From assembly GCA_013540595.1 (NCBI GenBank), contig JABXKE010000002.1:372050-436049 (forward strand): a stretch of DNA of 64,000 nt, written 5' to 3'. Shown piece by piece: positions 1 to 7,509 of this stretch. This DNA is from Pyrodictium sp. (GTDB taxonomy: Archaea; Thermoproteota; Thermoprotei_A; Sulfolobales; Pyrodictiaceae). A program made the position numbers and the translations under genes. The notes below the pieces were generated by a model. It had not been told where the DNA came from, did not search any database, and saw only the letters and a program-made list of their open reading frames with translations. Within the stretch, counting starts at the first letter, position 1. The number at the start of each line of letters is the position of its first letter.

Positions 1-220
1 TTTAAACCCAGTACAGGTATGCGCCGAAGCTCAGAGCCATCCTCTATCCTCACTGTTTTCAACCTCGGCTAAAAAGGAGTCATCATAGCTCCACTAGACT
101 AGTAGGACAAGTAAAACCGAATTAACCTAATTCTAGCTATGATACAAACTGGGGATGTGGAGCAGCTGTCCCCACAAGACCCCCTGGGGATGAAGGTCCT
201 CCCCCTTTGCCGAAGACACA
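1..220. other. Intergenic left edge with a short GC-rich hairpin
   Basis: No gene is visible at the left edge. The first 72 bases are open in forward frame 1 but too short to assign. Bases about 150-173 can pair as GGGGA with TCCCC, and more C and G runs follow up to about 215. This is the 3' side of the thioredoxin gene, so the hairpin could belong to its transcript end. No function is proposed. Confidence 0.4.
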
Positions 221-652
221 TTACTCATCCCGTATAGCTTCCTTTATTATTGCTTCTACACGGTCCCTCAGCCTAGACTCTTGAGTAGCACCCATTATTA
301 CGTCAGCGACATGACCGTCAACGAACACTATTGTTGTAGGTATGTTGTCCACACCATACCTGTCAGCTAGATCTGGAGATTCATCCGTGTCTACGTATGC
401 AAAGACAACACCTTTCTCAGGGGCTGAGAGGATTCTGGCAACACGCTTGAATACTGGTGTATAAGCTTTGCATGGGTTACACCAGCTCGAAGCAAACTCG
501 ACAACTACAATCTTATACTTTGACAACACTTCATCAAAGTTATTCTTGTCAAGATAGAGTAATGGGTCCCCAAACCTTTTCTCTATACTTCTTATCTTCT
601 CTTCAACTAGTCTCCTCACTTCACCCACGATATCTACTTGTGTTCCAGACAT
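221..652 (-). CDS. Thioredoxin-like thiol:disulfide oxidoreductase
   Basis: 143-residue protein with one thioredoxin fold. The active site reads W57-C-N-P-C61, and the cis-proline loop NIPTT is at about 103-107. Family knowledge: such proteins reduce or exchange disulfides in the cytoplasm; crenarchaea often have disulfide-rich intracellular proteins. The first 30 residues form a charged N-terminal extension compared with the usual ~105-residue thioredoxin. The active site is CNPC rather than CGPC, so redox potential may differ. The ATG is preceded by GGGGAG at 5-nt spacing. It is transcribed away from the YjbQ gene and no reductase lies next to it. Exact substrate unknown. Confidence 0.9.
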   Translation of the reverse strand: MSGTQVDIVGEVRRLVEEKIRSIEKRFGDPLLYLDKNNFDEVLSKYKIVVVEFASSWCNPCKAYTPVFKRVARILSAPEKGVVFAYVDTDESPDLADRYGVDNIPTTIVFVDGHVADVIMGATQESRLRDRVEAIIKEAIRDE

Positions 653-810
653 AGTGCTCCCCCTGGTTCACGCTGTTGGCCTGGTTAATGTTCTTTACCG
701 TAGCTTTCATGCTGAATAAACCAATATTTTATTTCCTTGATCACCCAAATCGTACTTGATAGGGTACCTACGTGTGCAACTACAGCCTCCAACAACGAGG
801 TTGATAAGCC

Positions 811-1227
811 TTGAAGGTCTACTTTAAGGAGTTAACACTCTCCACAAACAGTAGGTTTGAGGTCATAGACATAACTAAAGAAGTTGAAGAGGCTGTTAGG
901 GAGAGTGGTGTAAAGAATGGACTATGCGTAATTCATGCACCCCATGCTACAGTAGCTATCATAGCTAACGAGGCTGAGCCCGGCCTAATGAAGGATTATA
1001 TAGACCTCATAAAGGAGCTTACTAGGCCTGATTACGAGTGGAGACACAATATAATAGACAATAATGCTCATGCACACTTAGCATCAGCTATTATAGGTTC
1101 AACACGCTGCATACCGGTACGCAACGGTAGGCTTGAGCGCGGTACCTGGCAGAACATTATGCTGATAGAGCTTGACGGGCCACGTACAATGAGGAGGATC
1201 ATAATAGAAGTTATCGGAGAAGAGTAG
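811..1227 (+). CDS. YjbQ/UPF0047 family protein
   Basis: 138 residues, the full usual length of the YjbQ (UPF0047) family. The signature is the HAPHATVAI segment at about 43-51 followed by the conserved WRHNIIDNNAHAHL and GTWQNI stretches, whose histidines line a putative metal site. Some family members are annotated as secondary thiamine-phosphate synthases because they complement a thiE mutant; true physiological role is unsettled. The start is a TTG with GAGG about 10 nt upstream. It precedes the nicotinate phosphoribosyltransferase by 44 nt on the same strand, so the two may be co-transcribed. Confidence 0.88.
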   Translation: MKVYFKELTLSTNSRFEVIDITKEVEEAVRESGVKNGLCVIHAPHATVAIIANEAEPGLMKDYIDLIKELTRPDYEWRHNIIDNNAHAHLASAIIGSTRCIPVRNGRLERGTWQNIMLIELDGPRTMRRIIIEVIGEE

Positions 1228-1271
1228 GGTGTATGTAGGACTAGCAACATTAAGGTGTAAGGGGGACGTAC

Positions 1272-2462
1272 ATGCCTCGACTCTATGTTGCCTCTATAGA
1301 CGAAATCCGGAGTGGGCTTGTGACTGATGTGTATTTTGAGCGGACACGCAAAATACTTGAGGCTAAGGGATTGTGTAAGGTTAGAGTGAGAGCAGAGTTT
1401 CATGCTTATAGCCTGCCAAAAGGCTATGAGTGGGCTGTATTTGCTGGGCTTGAGGAGGCCTTAGCAATACTTGAGGGGCGGCGTCTCACAGTCTATGCCA
1501 TCCCAGAAGGGACGCTCTTTAAGCCTGTTATGCCTCTTATGGTTATTGAGGGAGAGTACTGCGAATTTGCAACACTTGAGACAGCATTGCTAGGCGTTTT
1601 GAGGCATGAGAGTAGCATAGCTACAAAGGCTGCTAGAGTAAAGATGGCTGCAGGTGATAAGACTGTACTGTTCTTTGGGCTTAGAGCCATTCATCCTGCG
1701 CTAGCTGTTATGGCTGACCGTGCAGCATACATAGGGGGAGTTGACGGTGTCTCTGGTGTTGCTAGTGAGAAGCACTTGGGCTTAAAGCCCATGGGAACAA
1801 TGCCTCACGCATTAATGATAGTATTCAATGACCCTGTTAGTGCATGGAAAGCCTTTGATGAAGTCATAGAAGAGGATGTTCCTAGGATAGTCCTTGTAGA
1901 CACATTCTATGATGAAAGGTATGAAGCTATACTAGCAGCAGAAACTTTCAAAGAAAAACTGTACGGTGTGAGACTAGACACACCAAGTAGCCGTAGAGGT
2001 GACATGAGAAAGATAGTTGAAGAAGTACGCTGGACACTAGACTTACTAGGATACAAGCACGTGAAAATAATCGTTAGTGGAGGGCTTGACGAGAAACAGA
2101 TACTAGAGCTACGCGACGTTGTTGACGCTTTTGGTGTTGGTACATCAATAGCAAATCCGCCATCAATAGACATTAGCATGGACATAGTCGAAATTCAACG
2201 CGATAACAAATGGGTGCCCATAGCTAAGAGGGGTAAGCTCCCAGGCTTCAAACAAGTATACAAGTGCAAGACTCTAGACTACTACATTGCCCCTTGGGGG
2301 AGAAAGCCCGAGAAGGCACCGTGCAAAGATCCAATACCGCTCCTTGAAAAAGTCATGGAGAATGGTAGGCTAGTCAAAGAACTGCCAAACATCAACCAGA
2401 TAAGGTCTTACGTCCTCAACCAGCTCAAAGAGCTTATAGCCAACGACATGAGCGTACATTAG
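1272..2462 (+). CDS. Nicotinate phosphoribosyltransferase
   Basis: 396 residues, matching archaeal NAPRTase-type enzymes that join nicotinate to PRPP in NAD salvage. Visible features are an N-terminal all-beta part with the conserved LTDVYF-like segment ([10 protein letters not shown], about 16-25), a barrel with [16 protein letters not shown] and GTMPHAL at about 156-180, and an IIVSGGLD phosphate-binding loop near 258-265. The C-terminus carries CKTLDYY and CKDP segments typical of the archaeal form. The ATG follows a GGGGGA ribosome site. The last 93 bases overlap a convergent ORF on the minus strand, which is unusual. Confidence 0.88.
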   Translation: MPRLYVASIDEIRSGLVTDVYFERTRKILEAKGLCKVRVRAEFHAYSLPKGYEWAVFAGLEEALAILEGRRLTVYAIPEGTLFKPVMPLMVIEGEYCEFATLETALLGVLRHESSIATKAARVKMAAGDKTVLFFGLRAIHPALAVMADRAAYIGGVDGVSGVASEKHLGLKPMGTMPHALMIVFNDPVSAWKAFDEVIEEDVPRIVLVDTFYDERYEAILAAETFKEKLYGVRLDTPSSRRGDMRKIVEEVRWTLDLLGYKHVKIIVSGGLDEKQILELRDVVDAFGVGTSIANPPSIDISMDIVEIQRDNKWVPIAKRGKLPGFKQVYKCKTLDYYIAPWGRKPEKAPCKDPIPLLEKVMENGRLVKELPNINQIRSYVLNQLKELIANDMSVH

Positions 2463-3593
2463 TAGTAGAGTAACTAGGTGAACTAGATCAATAGTGTAAC
2501 TGCACTCAGCCCCAAAACTCTTTTCTACACAAAAAACATCGACATACTTACTTCCAACTGTAAAGACCTGGCTTATACTTATACAGTTATTAAAAACAAC
2601 AACACTACTACTATGATTGATGCTGCATGCATATTCCCCACTCAAAATCTTACTATGAGTAAAACAAAGTCTCCCACCTACAAGTCTCACACTACATGTC
2701 GGTGAGATATCATAGCATAAGCCTCTGCCAGTACTACCCGTATTATGCACTGACACTAGACTACTGAGAGAAGCAACAATACTCCTTATAGCCCGCGAAA
2801 ACCTGGCAACAAGGTGTCCTTCAACTAGCTCATGGAGCCCAACTTCATATTCTACAAGATGATAATTGTTTCTACCGCCTCGAACACTTAAGCCAAGATG
2901 AAAACACGATGTTTTATTGTTGCTGGGATCGAGTACTCTTACAGAGCCGCTCTCTAGAGTCCATACATCACGTGTAGTAAGACACCATACAATCTTTTTG
3001 CTTTCTCTAATAGCTCTCCAAGGGCCTTGGCGACCTAACACTTCACTAAAAGCCTCAGTCAAATCTAGACAAACTTCTCCGCGATAAGACTCAAACACCC
3101 TAGTCCTGTAAGCTTTGGTAATCCTAGTAGCACCAACGCTATCATCACTGCTAAACACAGTACTGATACTATTTCTAACAGTAATACCTAACATGACATT
3201 TAAACTAACACCATTAAACCCATCAGTAAAGCCTATGATATCAACTAAGTCTATCTCTAGAACAACACTACAGAAAGGCTCTCTTGAAGCAAGAAGCCTC
3301 CATACTATATCACTACACTCCACAATGCTGACATAGAACTCTCCCTCACTGGTACCAATTACAGACACAAAGCCTTCCTCGCAGTCGGCTATAATGGGTT
3401 TTAATGAGAGAAGAAGAGTACTACCGCACACCCATTTATCTTCACTACTTGCACACACCTTAACAGAGTAGTTGCTATTGTGCACGCGATGGCTTACTAC
3501 AAGGATGCTGCAAGGAGCTTTTAATAAATGCATACTGCCAGAAGGCACCGAGAAGTACTTGCTCAAAGAAGGAAACCCTACTCTTGGAGGCAA
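2370..3593 (-). CDS. Hypothetical cysteine-rich orphan protein
   Basis: I do not recognise this 407-residue protein. It is rich in Ser and Val and has about 16 cysteines, most of them separated. A hydrophobic stretch near the C-terminus (about 366-388) could be a membrane anchor or a buried helix. The start may be TTG at 3593 or ATG at 3533 (residue 21); no clear ribosome site is seen. An open frame of this length is unlikely by chance and the opposite strand offers no competing gene over 2463-3593, so I take it as real. Its last 31 codons run antisense through the end of the nicotinate phosphoribosyltransferase gene. Confidence 0.6.
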   Translation of the reverse strand: MPPRVGFPSLSKYFSVPSGSMHLLKAPCSILVVSHRVHNSNYSVKVCASSEDKWVCGSTLLLSLKPIIADCEEGFVSVIGTSEGEFYVSIVECSDIVWRLLASREPFCSVVLEIDLVDIIGFTDGFNGVSLNVMLGITVRNSISTVFSSDDSVGATRITKAYRTRVFESYRGEVCLDLTEAFSEVLGRQGPWRAIRESKKIVWCLTTRDVWTLESGSVRVLDPSNNKTSCFHLGLSVRGGRNNYHLVEYEVGLHELVEGHLVARFSRAIRSIVASLSSLVSVHNTGSTGRGLCYDISPTCSVRLVGGRLCFTHSKILSGEYACSINHSSSVVVFNNCISISQVFTVGSKYVDVFCVEKSFGAECSYTIDLVHLVTLLLMYAHVVGYKLFELVEDVRPYLVDVWQFFD

Positions 3594-3658
3594 CAGTGGT
3601 TGTTTGCACAGAGACTAGCCCAGAAGTATTATGAGAGAATGGAGAAGTGGCGGCGGGG

Positions 3659-3674
3659 GCCCGCGGCTGCGGGC
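3659..3674 (-). terminator. GC hairpin just 3' of initiator tRNA
   Basis: Perfect six-base-pair inverted repeat GCCCGC-GGCT-GCGGGC, three bases beyond the encoded CCA of the initiator tRNA on the minus strand. It could be a trailer hairpin guiding 3' processing or transcript ending. No oligo-T tract follows closely, so a classic archaeal terminator is not shown. Confidence 0.35.
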
Positions 3675-3679
3675 TTTGG

Positions 3680-3753
3680 TAGCGGGGGGTGGATTTGAAC
3701 CACCGACCTCGGGGTTATGAGCCCCGCGGGCTACCAGGCTACCCTACCCCGCT
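3680..3753 (-). tRNA. Initiator tRNA-Met (CAT)
   Basis: 74-nt tRNA. Acceptor strands AGCGGGG and CCCCGCT pair fully, giving the A1-U72 pair typical of archaeal initiators. The anticodon stem-loop is CGGGG-CTCATAA-CCCCG, with the G-C pairs next to the loop that direct the tRNA to the ribosomal P site. The T loop reads GGTTCAAATCC, and A73 is followed by an encoded CCA (3677-3679). A 9-base copy of its 5' end (GCGGGGTAG) lies 13 nt upstream. No intron. Confidence 0.95.
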
Positions 3754-3906
3754 ATGCTACCCCGCCATCCGCTTCCATGTAGGTAGTTTATTATCTATGG
3801 TTTTGTGACTAATAAACTTTTATGGTAATGTGGGAACAATTCTCCCACCATAATTGGCCTTGTAGCAGTAACCTAAAAGGCTGGGCTTCAATGTAGACCT
3901 AGTGTA

Positions 3907-4148
3907 TGGGATGAGGTATACACACCCTTAGTATGACCCGAGGGCCTGGGATGATAGAAGTGGCCAGGGCCGACCAGGCCTACTGATTGTGCCTCAGCGC
4001 TCCGCAATACGTTCATCGCAGCAATAGTAATAGTACATGTACTCCCCGTGTTGAGGGCTCGCTCCCAAAGGTCTTCATCACGGGCATGATGACCTAACAC
4101 CTAGCAGATAGCGGAGACTCATGAAGAGTTTCCTGCGGACTGATCCCA
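3907..4148 (-). ncRNA. Candidate structured noncoding RNA (GC-rich block)
   Basis: Between the initiator tRNA and the alkyltransferase lies a block clearly richer in GC than its flanks, with no convincing protein. Its edges are complementary: TGGGAT at 3907-3912 and ATCCCA at 4143-4148, which would close a ~240-nt RNA. On the minus strand a TTTTATA box sits at 4171-4177, about 25 bases before 4148, the normal archaeal TATA-to-start distance. GC-rich islands in moderate-GC hyperthermophile genomes often mark structured RNAs. It contains AGGAAACTC, faintly like RNase P RNA region I, but no matching region V was found, so identity is open. The rest of the 3754-4209 gap is AT-rich flank. Confidence 0.5.
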
Positions 4149-4170
4149 ACCATTATATGGTTGTATGTTG

Positions 4171-4177
4171 TATAAAA
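4171..4177 (-). promoter_or_regulatory. TATA box for the 3907-4148 RNA candidate
   Basis: TTTTATA on the minus strand centred about 25 bases upstream of the G-rich edge of the GC block at 4148, the expected position for an archaeal TBP site. The alkyltransferase gene runs towards this site from the right and ends at 4210, so the box is free to serve only the RNA. Confidence 0.5.
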
Positions 4178-4209
4178 CTATGCGATTTATGCCTTAGACT
4201 GTGAATGCA

Positions 4210-4614
4210 CTAAGCAGAGATGCTAACAATAGTTTGTCCTTGCTTTTCTAATATACTCCAAAACTCCTTAGCTGACTTTATGACTCTTAGTAAGCGATTA
4301 GTATTCTTATCTAGTGCCTCCTCAATTACTAGTAGTTTCTTCTTGACTTCCAGACCTCCTAGGGAAAAACCGCCAAGACCATTCCTAGATACAACGCGAT
4401 GGCATGGTATTATTATGGGGTACTTGTTATACTTCATGTAGGCTCCTATAGCTCGTGGAGGTTTGTTAACCAATTCTCCTAAAGCACCATACGTTATGGT
4501 GTAGCCTATTGGGATCATTGTTAAGATTAAATATGTGTAGTCTCTAGTTGTTTGCGGCTCTCTGAGTAGCCTCATTACACTACTTATAATGTCTTCGTAC
4601 TGGCTATTATTCAT
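4210..4614 (-). CDS. ogt: Methylated-DNA--protein-cysteine methyltransferase (short form)
   Basis: About 134 residues: essentially only the C-terminal catalytic and DNA-binding domain of the O6-alkylguanine-DNA alkyltransferase family. The suicide-cysteine motif IPCHRVV is present at about 69-75 (C71 from the ATG). Upstream are the helix-turn-helix segments TYGALGELVNKPPRAIGAYMK, compatible with the arginine finger region. The usual N-terminal domain is missing, as in other minimal archaeal versions. ATG at 4614 has GAGAGG seven bases upstream; a TTG lies two codons earlier. It repairs O6-methylguanine by irreversible transfer to its own cysteine. Stands alone. Confidence 0.9.
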   Translation of the reverse strand: MNNSQYEDIISSVMRLLREPQTTRDYTYLILTMIPIGYTITYGALGELVNKPPRAIGAYMKYNKYPIIIPCHRVVSRNGLGGFSLGGLEVKKKLLVIEEALDKNTNRLLRVIKSAKEFWSILEKQGQTIVSISA

Positions 4615-4745
4615 ACACAATCCTCTCTCAGGGGTTTCTGACCATATGCTCTTGTCTTGACGTGTAAGACTACCATAACTGTTCCGCCAGTAGTAGCTAA
4701 TATTACGGGGTACAAGCCCATGATGAATGTATGCGGGGGCCTATT

Positions 4746-5894
4746 ATGTCTCTACAAGACTTTAAGCCAAGGACTGTTAGGGGCAAACGTTGGAAGTATA
4801 AGATAGATGATTTCCCAGAACCCTATCGCACACTATATAAGATACTTGAGAAACAGGGCTATATAATTATAGGGCGCCACAGCGTCTACAAGAAGTGTCA
4901 CTGGACACATGCAGCCATAGTAGAGAGGAGATTCTGCTATAAATGCAAGTTCTATGGTATAGCAAGCCATAGAGATATTCAGATGAGCCCCTCCGCTCTG
5001 TGGTGTTGGAATGCGTGCCTACATTGTTGGAGGCTACGGCCAACAGACACCAAGATAATATGGGACGACACTAAGCTGCCATGGGTTGATGATCCTGACC
5101 TCATTGTTGAGGGGAGCATTGAGGCCCATAGAGAGGCGTTGATGGGGTATTGGGGACATCCTAGGGCTGATAAGAAGCTTCTAGAAGAAGCTATGCACCC
5201 CGTACATGTAGCTATAAGTCTTACCGGAGAACCAGTACTGTACCCCAGGCTTGGAGAACTAATACAAGAGTACCATAGTAGAGGACTAACTACATTCCTT
5301 GTGACACGGGGTGTTAGACCAGATGTACTCGCAAACCTCGAAGAGGAGCCCTCACAACTATACGTCAGTATAGAGGCTTGGGACAAGAAGAGCTACGAGT
5401 ATTTTGATAAGCCTGTGGCGCCTAGAGCCTGGGAGTTGACTCTTGAAACGCTAGAAATGCTACCATCATTTTCTAGCCCGACAGCTATACGTTTCACGCT
5501 AGTACGAAGCTTTAATATGCACGAAAAAGCTTTAAGGGAATGGGCCAGGATTGTTGAGAGAGCCCAACCAACCTATATCGAGTTTAAGTCCTATATGCAC
5601 GTGGGCGCGGCTAGGCACAGACTATCTAGGGAGGATATGCTTAGACACTTGGAAGTACTAGAATTTGCTAAGAAGTTCTCAGAGCTAACAGGCTACCAGG
5701 TAGTGTCTCAGCAGATAGAGAGCAGGGTGGTACTCTTATCAAAGCTCTCTAGGCCCATAAGATTAGGTGAAGGGTGTCCCGGCGAGATAGACAGAGAGAA
5801 AGATCGTCTCGAGAACATGCTTGAGATACTTAGGAAGGGTTTATCAGACATAGACGAAGAAGAATATAAGATGATTTTGGAGCAGAAAATCTAG
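4746..5894 (+). CDS. taw1: tRNA 4-demethylwyosine synthase (TYW1/Taw1), radical SAM
   Basis: 382 residues from the ATG that follows GCGGGGGCC; another ATG lies five codons upstream. TYW1 builds the tricyclic base imG-14 at G37 of tRNA-Phe from m1G and pyruvate. The radical SAM cysteines are in CWNACLHCW (about C87, C91, C94). Three earlier cysteines in KKCHWTH and FCYKCKFYG (about 51, 64, 67) fit the second iron-sulfur cluster known in archaeal TYW1. SLTGEPVLYP is the GGEP-like SAM motif. Length matches archaeal single-domain forms without the flavodoxin part of yeast TYW1. Other wyosine genes are not in the window. Confidence 0.93.
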   Translation: MSLQDFKPRTVRGKRWKYKIDDFPEPYRTLYKILEKQGYIIIGRHSVYKKCHWTHAAIVERRFCYKCKFYGIASHRDIQMSPSALWCWNACLHCWRLRPTDTKIIWDDTKLPWVDDPDLIVEGSIEAHREALMGYWGHPRADKKLLEEAMHPVHVAISLTGEPVLYPRLGELIQEYHSRGLTTFLVTRGVRPDVLANLEEEPSQLYVSIEAWDKKSYEYFDKPVAPRAWELTLETLEMLPSFSSPTAIRFTLVRSFNMHEKALREWARIVERAQPTYIEFKSYMHVGAARHRLSREDMLRHLEVLEFAKKFSELTGYQVVSQQIESRVVLLSKLSRPIRLGEGCPGEIDREKDRLENMLEILRKGLSDIDEEEYKMILEQKI

Positions 5895-5914
5895 GAGGCA
5901 TAAACCAGTCCATC

Positions 5915-6643
5915 TTAGCTATTGCCACTCTTTCTTAATCCATATCTTTGTATTATCTCGTACAGCCTACTTGCCCTCTTACTGTACAGCCTTATTGTCC
6001 CACCCTTTGGGAGTCTAATCTCGACATAGCCACGCTCATTATTCAATTCTACAGTGCTCCCCTCAGGCAAGGGGAAACCTATAGTTGGGCCAAAACCACC
6101 CTTTGTGATTACACCCTTCTCTGTAACCCGGTACGCAGGCGGCACAAGTGGCACTGAGATACTCTTTCCACCCATGAGTACACGTCTAACACCATGGTTC
6201 ATTATGAAGAAGATCTCGAAAACAATTACCCATAAGATGAAGGCAGCAAGTTTTTCGCTGGACAAGCCCAGACTAGCTAAGAATTCATTAAATGATTGCT
6301 GAGCATTCCTAGCAATATTAAATATAATGATATACACTGGGAAGAGGAGGAAGCTGAAAATGAGGGTTTTCCACTGCTTAGATAGTATGCGTACATAGTC
6401 CTCGTCCTCCACAGCCAAATCAAGAGCCTTATCCTCCTTGAATAGCGTCCTCGCACTTTCAATCTCTTCTCTGCTCACACGCGATCCTGCTCTCCTGGAC
6501 TTATACATGCTAAACCCGAAGATGCCTACAAAGTAGAGGATAATGATGAACATGTAATACTGAGGAGCATAAGCAAGTGCTAGAGCCAGAATAACCATTA
6601 GTAACTGGCCAATAACCACCATCGTCTTCTCATTCATCAACAC
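5915..6643 (-). CDS. DUF2208-like archaeal membrane protein
   Basis: 242 residues. Two hydrophobic helices at about 8-48 form an N-terminal hairpin, a charged cytoplasmic loop follows, then two more helices at about 92-111 and 133-149. The rest is a soluble beta-rich tail (FPLPEGSTVELNNERGYVEIRLPKGG) that resembles a PH-like or DUF2208 domain. DUF2208 proteins are archaeal and uncharacterised. GTG at 6643 with AAGGGG upstream, or ATG at 6637. It converges on TYW1 with a 20-bp gap. Confidence 0.65.
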   Translation of the reverse strand: MLMNEKTMVVIGQLLMVILALALAYAPQYYMFIIILYFVGIFGFSMYKSRRAGSRVSREEIESARTLFKEDKALDLAVEDEDYVRILSKQWKTLIFSFLLFPVYIIIFNIARNAQQSFNEFLASLGLSSEKLAAFILWVIVFEIFFIMNHGVRRVLMGGKSISVPLVPPAYRVTEKGVITKGGFGPTIGFPLPEGSTVELNNERGYVEIRLPKGGTIRLYSKRASRLYEIIQRYGLRKSGNS

Positions 6644-6784
6644 ACATCAACCCCTTTGAGTAGAAGGCCCCTGCGAATTCCCGCCATCTCCACAGTGTGG
6701 ATACCACCTTTAAAAATCAATGTGAGTTAACGCTTGAGCTCTTTCGCTAACAAACAACAATGGCTAGTTAGGTTTAAACTACCC

Positions 6785-6790
6785 TTTATA
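6785..6790 (+). promoter_or_regulatory. TATA box for the 6812-6999 RNA candidate
   Basis: TTTATA about 25 bases before the G-rich start of the GC block at 6811-6813, the usual archaeal spacing. No protein gene follows on this strand before tRNA-Thr, so the box most plausibly serves a noncoding RNA. Confidence 0.5.
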
Positions 6791-6811
6791 GAAATAGAAA
6801 GGATCCTCTAG

Positions 6812-6999
6812 CGGGCTGATGACTAAAGCCGGCTGAAGAGGCTTCCAGAAGCTACTTAGTGGTGATGAGAAGGCTGAGCGCTGACCACCCCTCCTTCCGG
6901 AGGCTGTGCCTCAGGCGTGGACGGGCCCTAGCATCCCGGAACCCCGAGAGCCGGTGCTACTAGGCCTGCGTGGTTCTTCATCGGCACATGACTAGCCCT
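6812..6999 (+). ncRNA. Candidate structured noncoding RNA (GC-rich block)
   Basis: A ~190-nt GC-rich block without ORF between the DUF2208-like gene and tRNA-Thr. The ends pair as GGGCT (6813-6817) with AGCCC (6994-6998). Inside are GCTTC-CA-GAAGC (6841-6852), GTGGT/ACCAC (6859-6863 with 6884-6888), CCTCC-TTCC-GGAGG (6890-6903), and a longer stem CCTAGCA/TGCTACTAGG near 6927-6964. TGATGA and CTGA elements occur (6817-6822, 6832-6837, 6863-6868, 6873-6884), resembling C/D boxes, but the spacings are wrong for a standard C/D sRNA. Possible identities include an unrecognised divergent housekeeping RNA. The rest of the 6644-7100 gap is AT-rich. Confidence 0.55.
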
Positions 7000-7100
7000 T
7001 GATTGCCACGTAATGTGATATAGTATAACACTTATTTCTACTTACGATAAATCCTATAAGCCCGTCTGCATAGCTAGGAACACTCTACCACGGGGCGGGC

Positions 7101-7204
7101 GCCGCCGTAGCTCAGCGGGCAGAGCACCGGCCTCGTAAGCCTCTTCCATGTCGCGCGGGTTCCGAGGGAGCCGGGGGTCCCGGGTTCAAATCCCGGCGGC
7201 GGCT
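7101..7204 (+). tRNA. tRNA-Thr (CGT) with intron at 37/38
   Basis: Exons 7101-7137 and 7169-7204 give a 73-nt tRNA, with the terminal CCA encoded at 7205-7207. Acceptor GCCGCCG pairs with CGGCGGC; the discriminator is T, as in archaeal Thr tRNAs. Anticodon stem CCGGC/GCCGG with loop CTCGTAA reads CGT. The 31-nt intron (7138-7168) sits after position 37; its CCTC (7140-7143) and GAGG (7164-7167) pair to form the inner helix of a bulge-helix-bulge splice site. Confidence 0.95.
7138..7168 (+). other. tRNA-Thr intron (bulge-helix-bulge)
   Basis: 31-nt archaeal tRNA intron at the canonical 37/38 site. Removing it restores a seven-base anticodon loop and perfect CCGGC/GCCGG stem. CCTC/GAGG pairing within the intron gives the helix recognised by the archaeal splicing endonuclease. 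No endonuclease gene was seen in this window. Confidence 0.85.
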
Positions 7205-7207
7205 CCA

Positions 7208-7509
7208 CTCTGCGGGCCTTCCTTCTCAATCCTCAATCCACTCTCTAGGAGTATTCTGTCGTAGAACTCTAGAAGCGCCACGATAAATTCAATACATGTC
7301 TATAACTCTATTCTATGCTATACACTCTTCATACTCATATATCTTCATACCGCTATTTGTTATCTATCTATACTTAATGTTTTGTTTTTAACTCTTCAAA
7401 ATGTATTACTATTTATTATGTGGGTTTTTGATAGGAGTTAATGATAAAACCCCCGGCATTGATAGTAAGTCTATCATAGTGAGGAGTTTCTAGACCCGAG
7501 GTGGTATAA
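7208..7509 (+). promoter_or_regulatory. Upstream region of the LIV operon with a 6-5-6 inverted repeat
   Basis: 302-bp AT-rich gap holding no gene. A TTTATTAT element at about 7402-7409 could be the TATA box, giving a start near 7430. TGATAG-TAAGT-CTATCA at 7460-7476 is a perfect inverted repeat that would lie just downstream of that start, so it could be an operator or a leader hairpin. A strong ribosome site GAGGTGG (7499-7505) precedes the substrate-binding protein ATG. Confidence 0.4.

Noticed and set aside
3640-3780. Mobile element next to the initiator tRNA
   Set aside because: Only a short 9-base duplication of the tRNA end is present, with no integrase or element boundary.
3888-4100. 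70-codon minus-strand ORF in the GC-rich block
   Set aside because: No ribosome site or coding character; better explained as part of a structured RNA.
4086-4143. Box C/D sRNA on the plus strand (ATGATGA ... CTGA with GGG/CCC ends)
   Set aside because: Overall length fits, but D' and C' boxes are poor, the inner spacing is long and no plus-strand TATA is present; the opposite strand has the better promoter.
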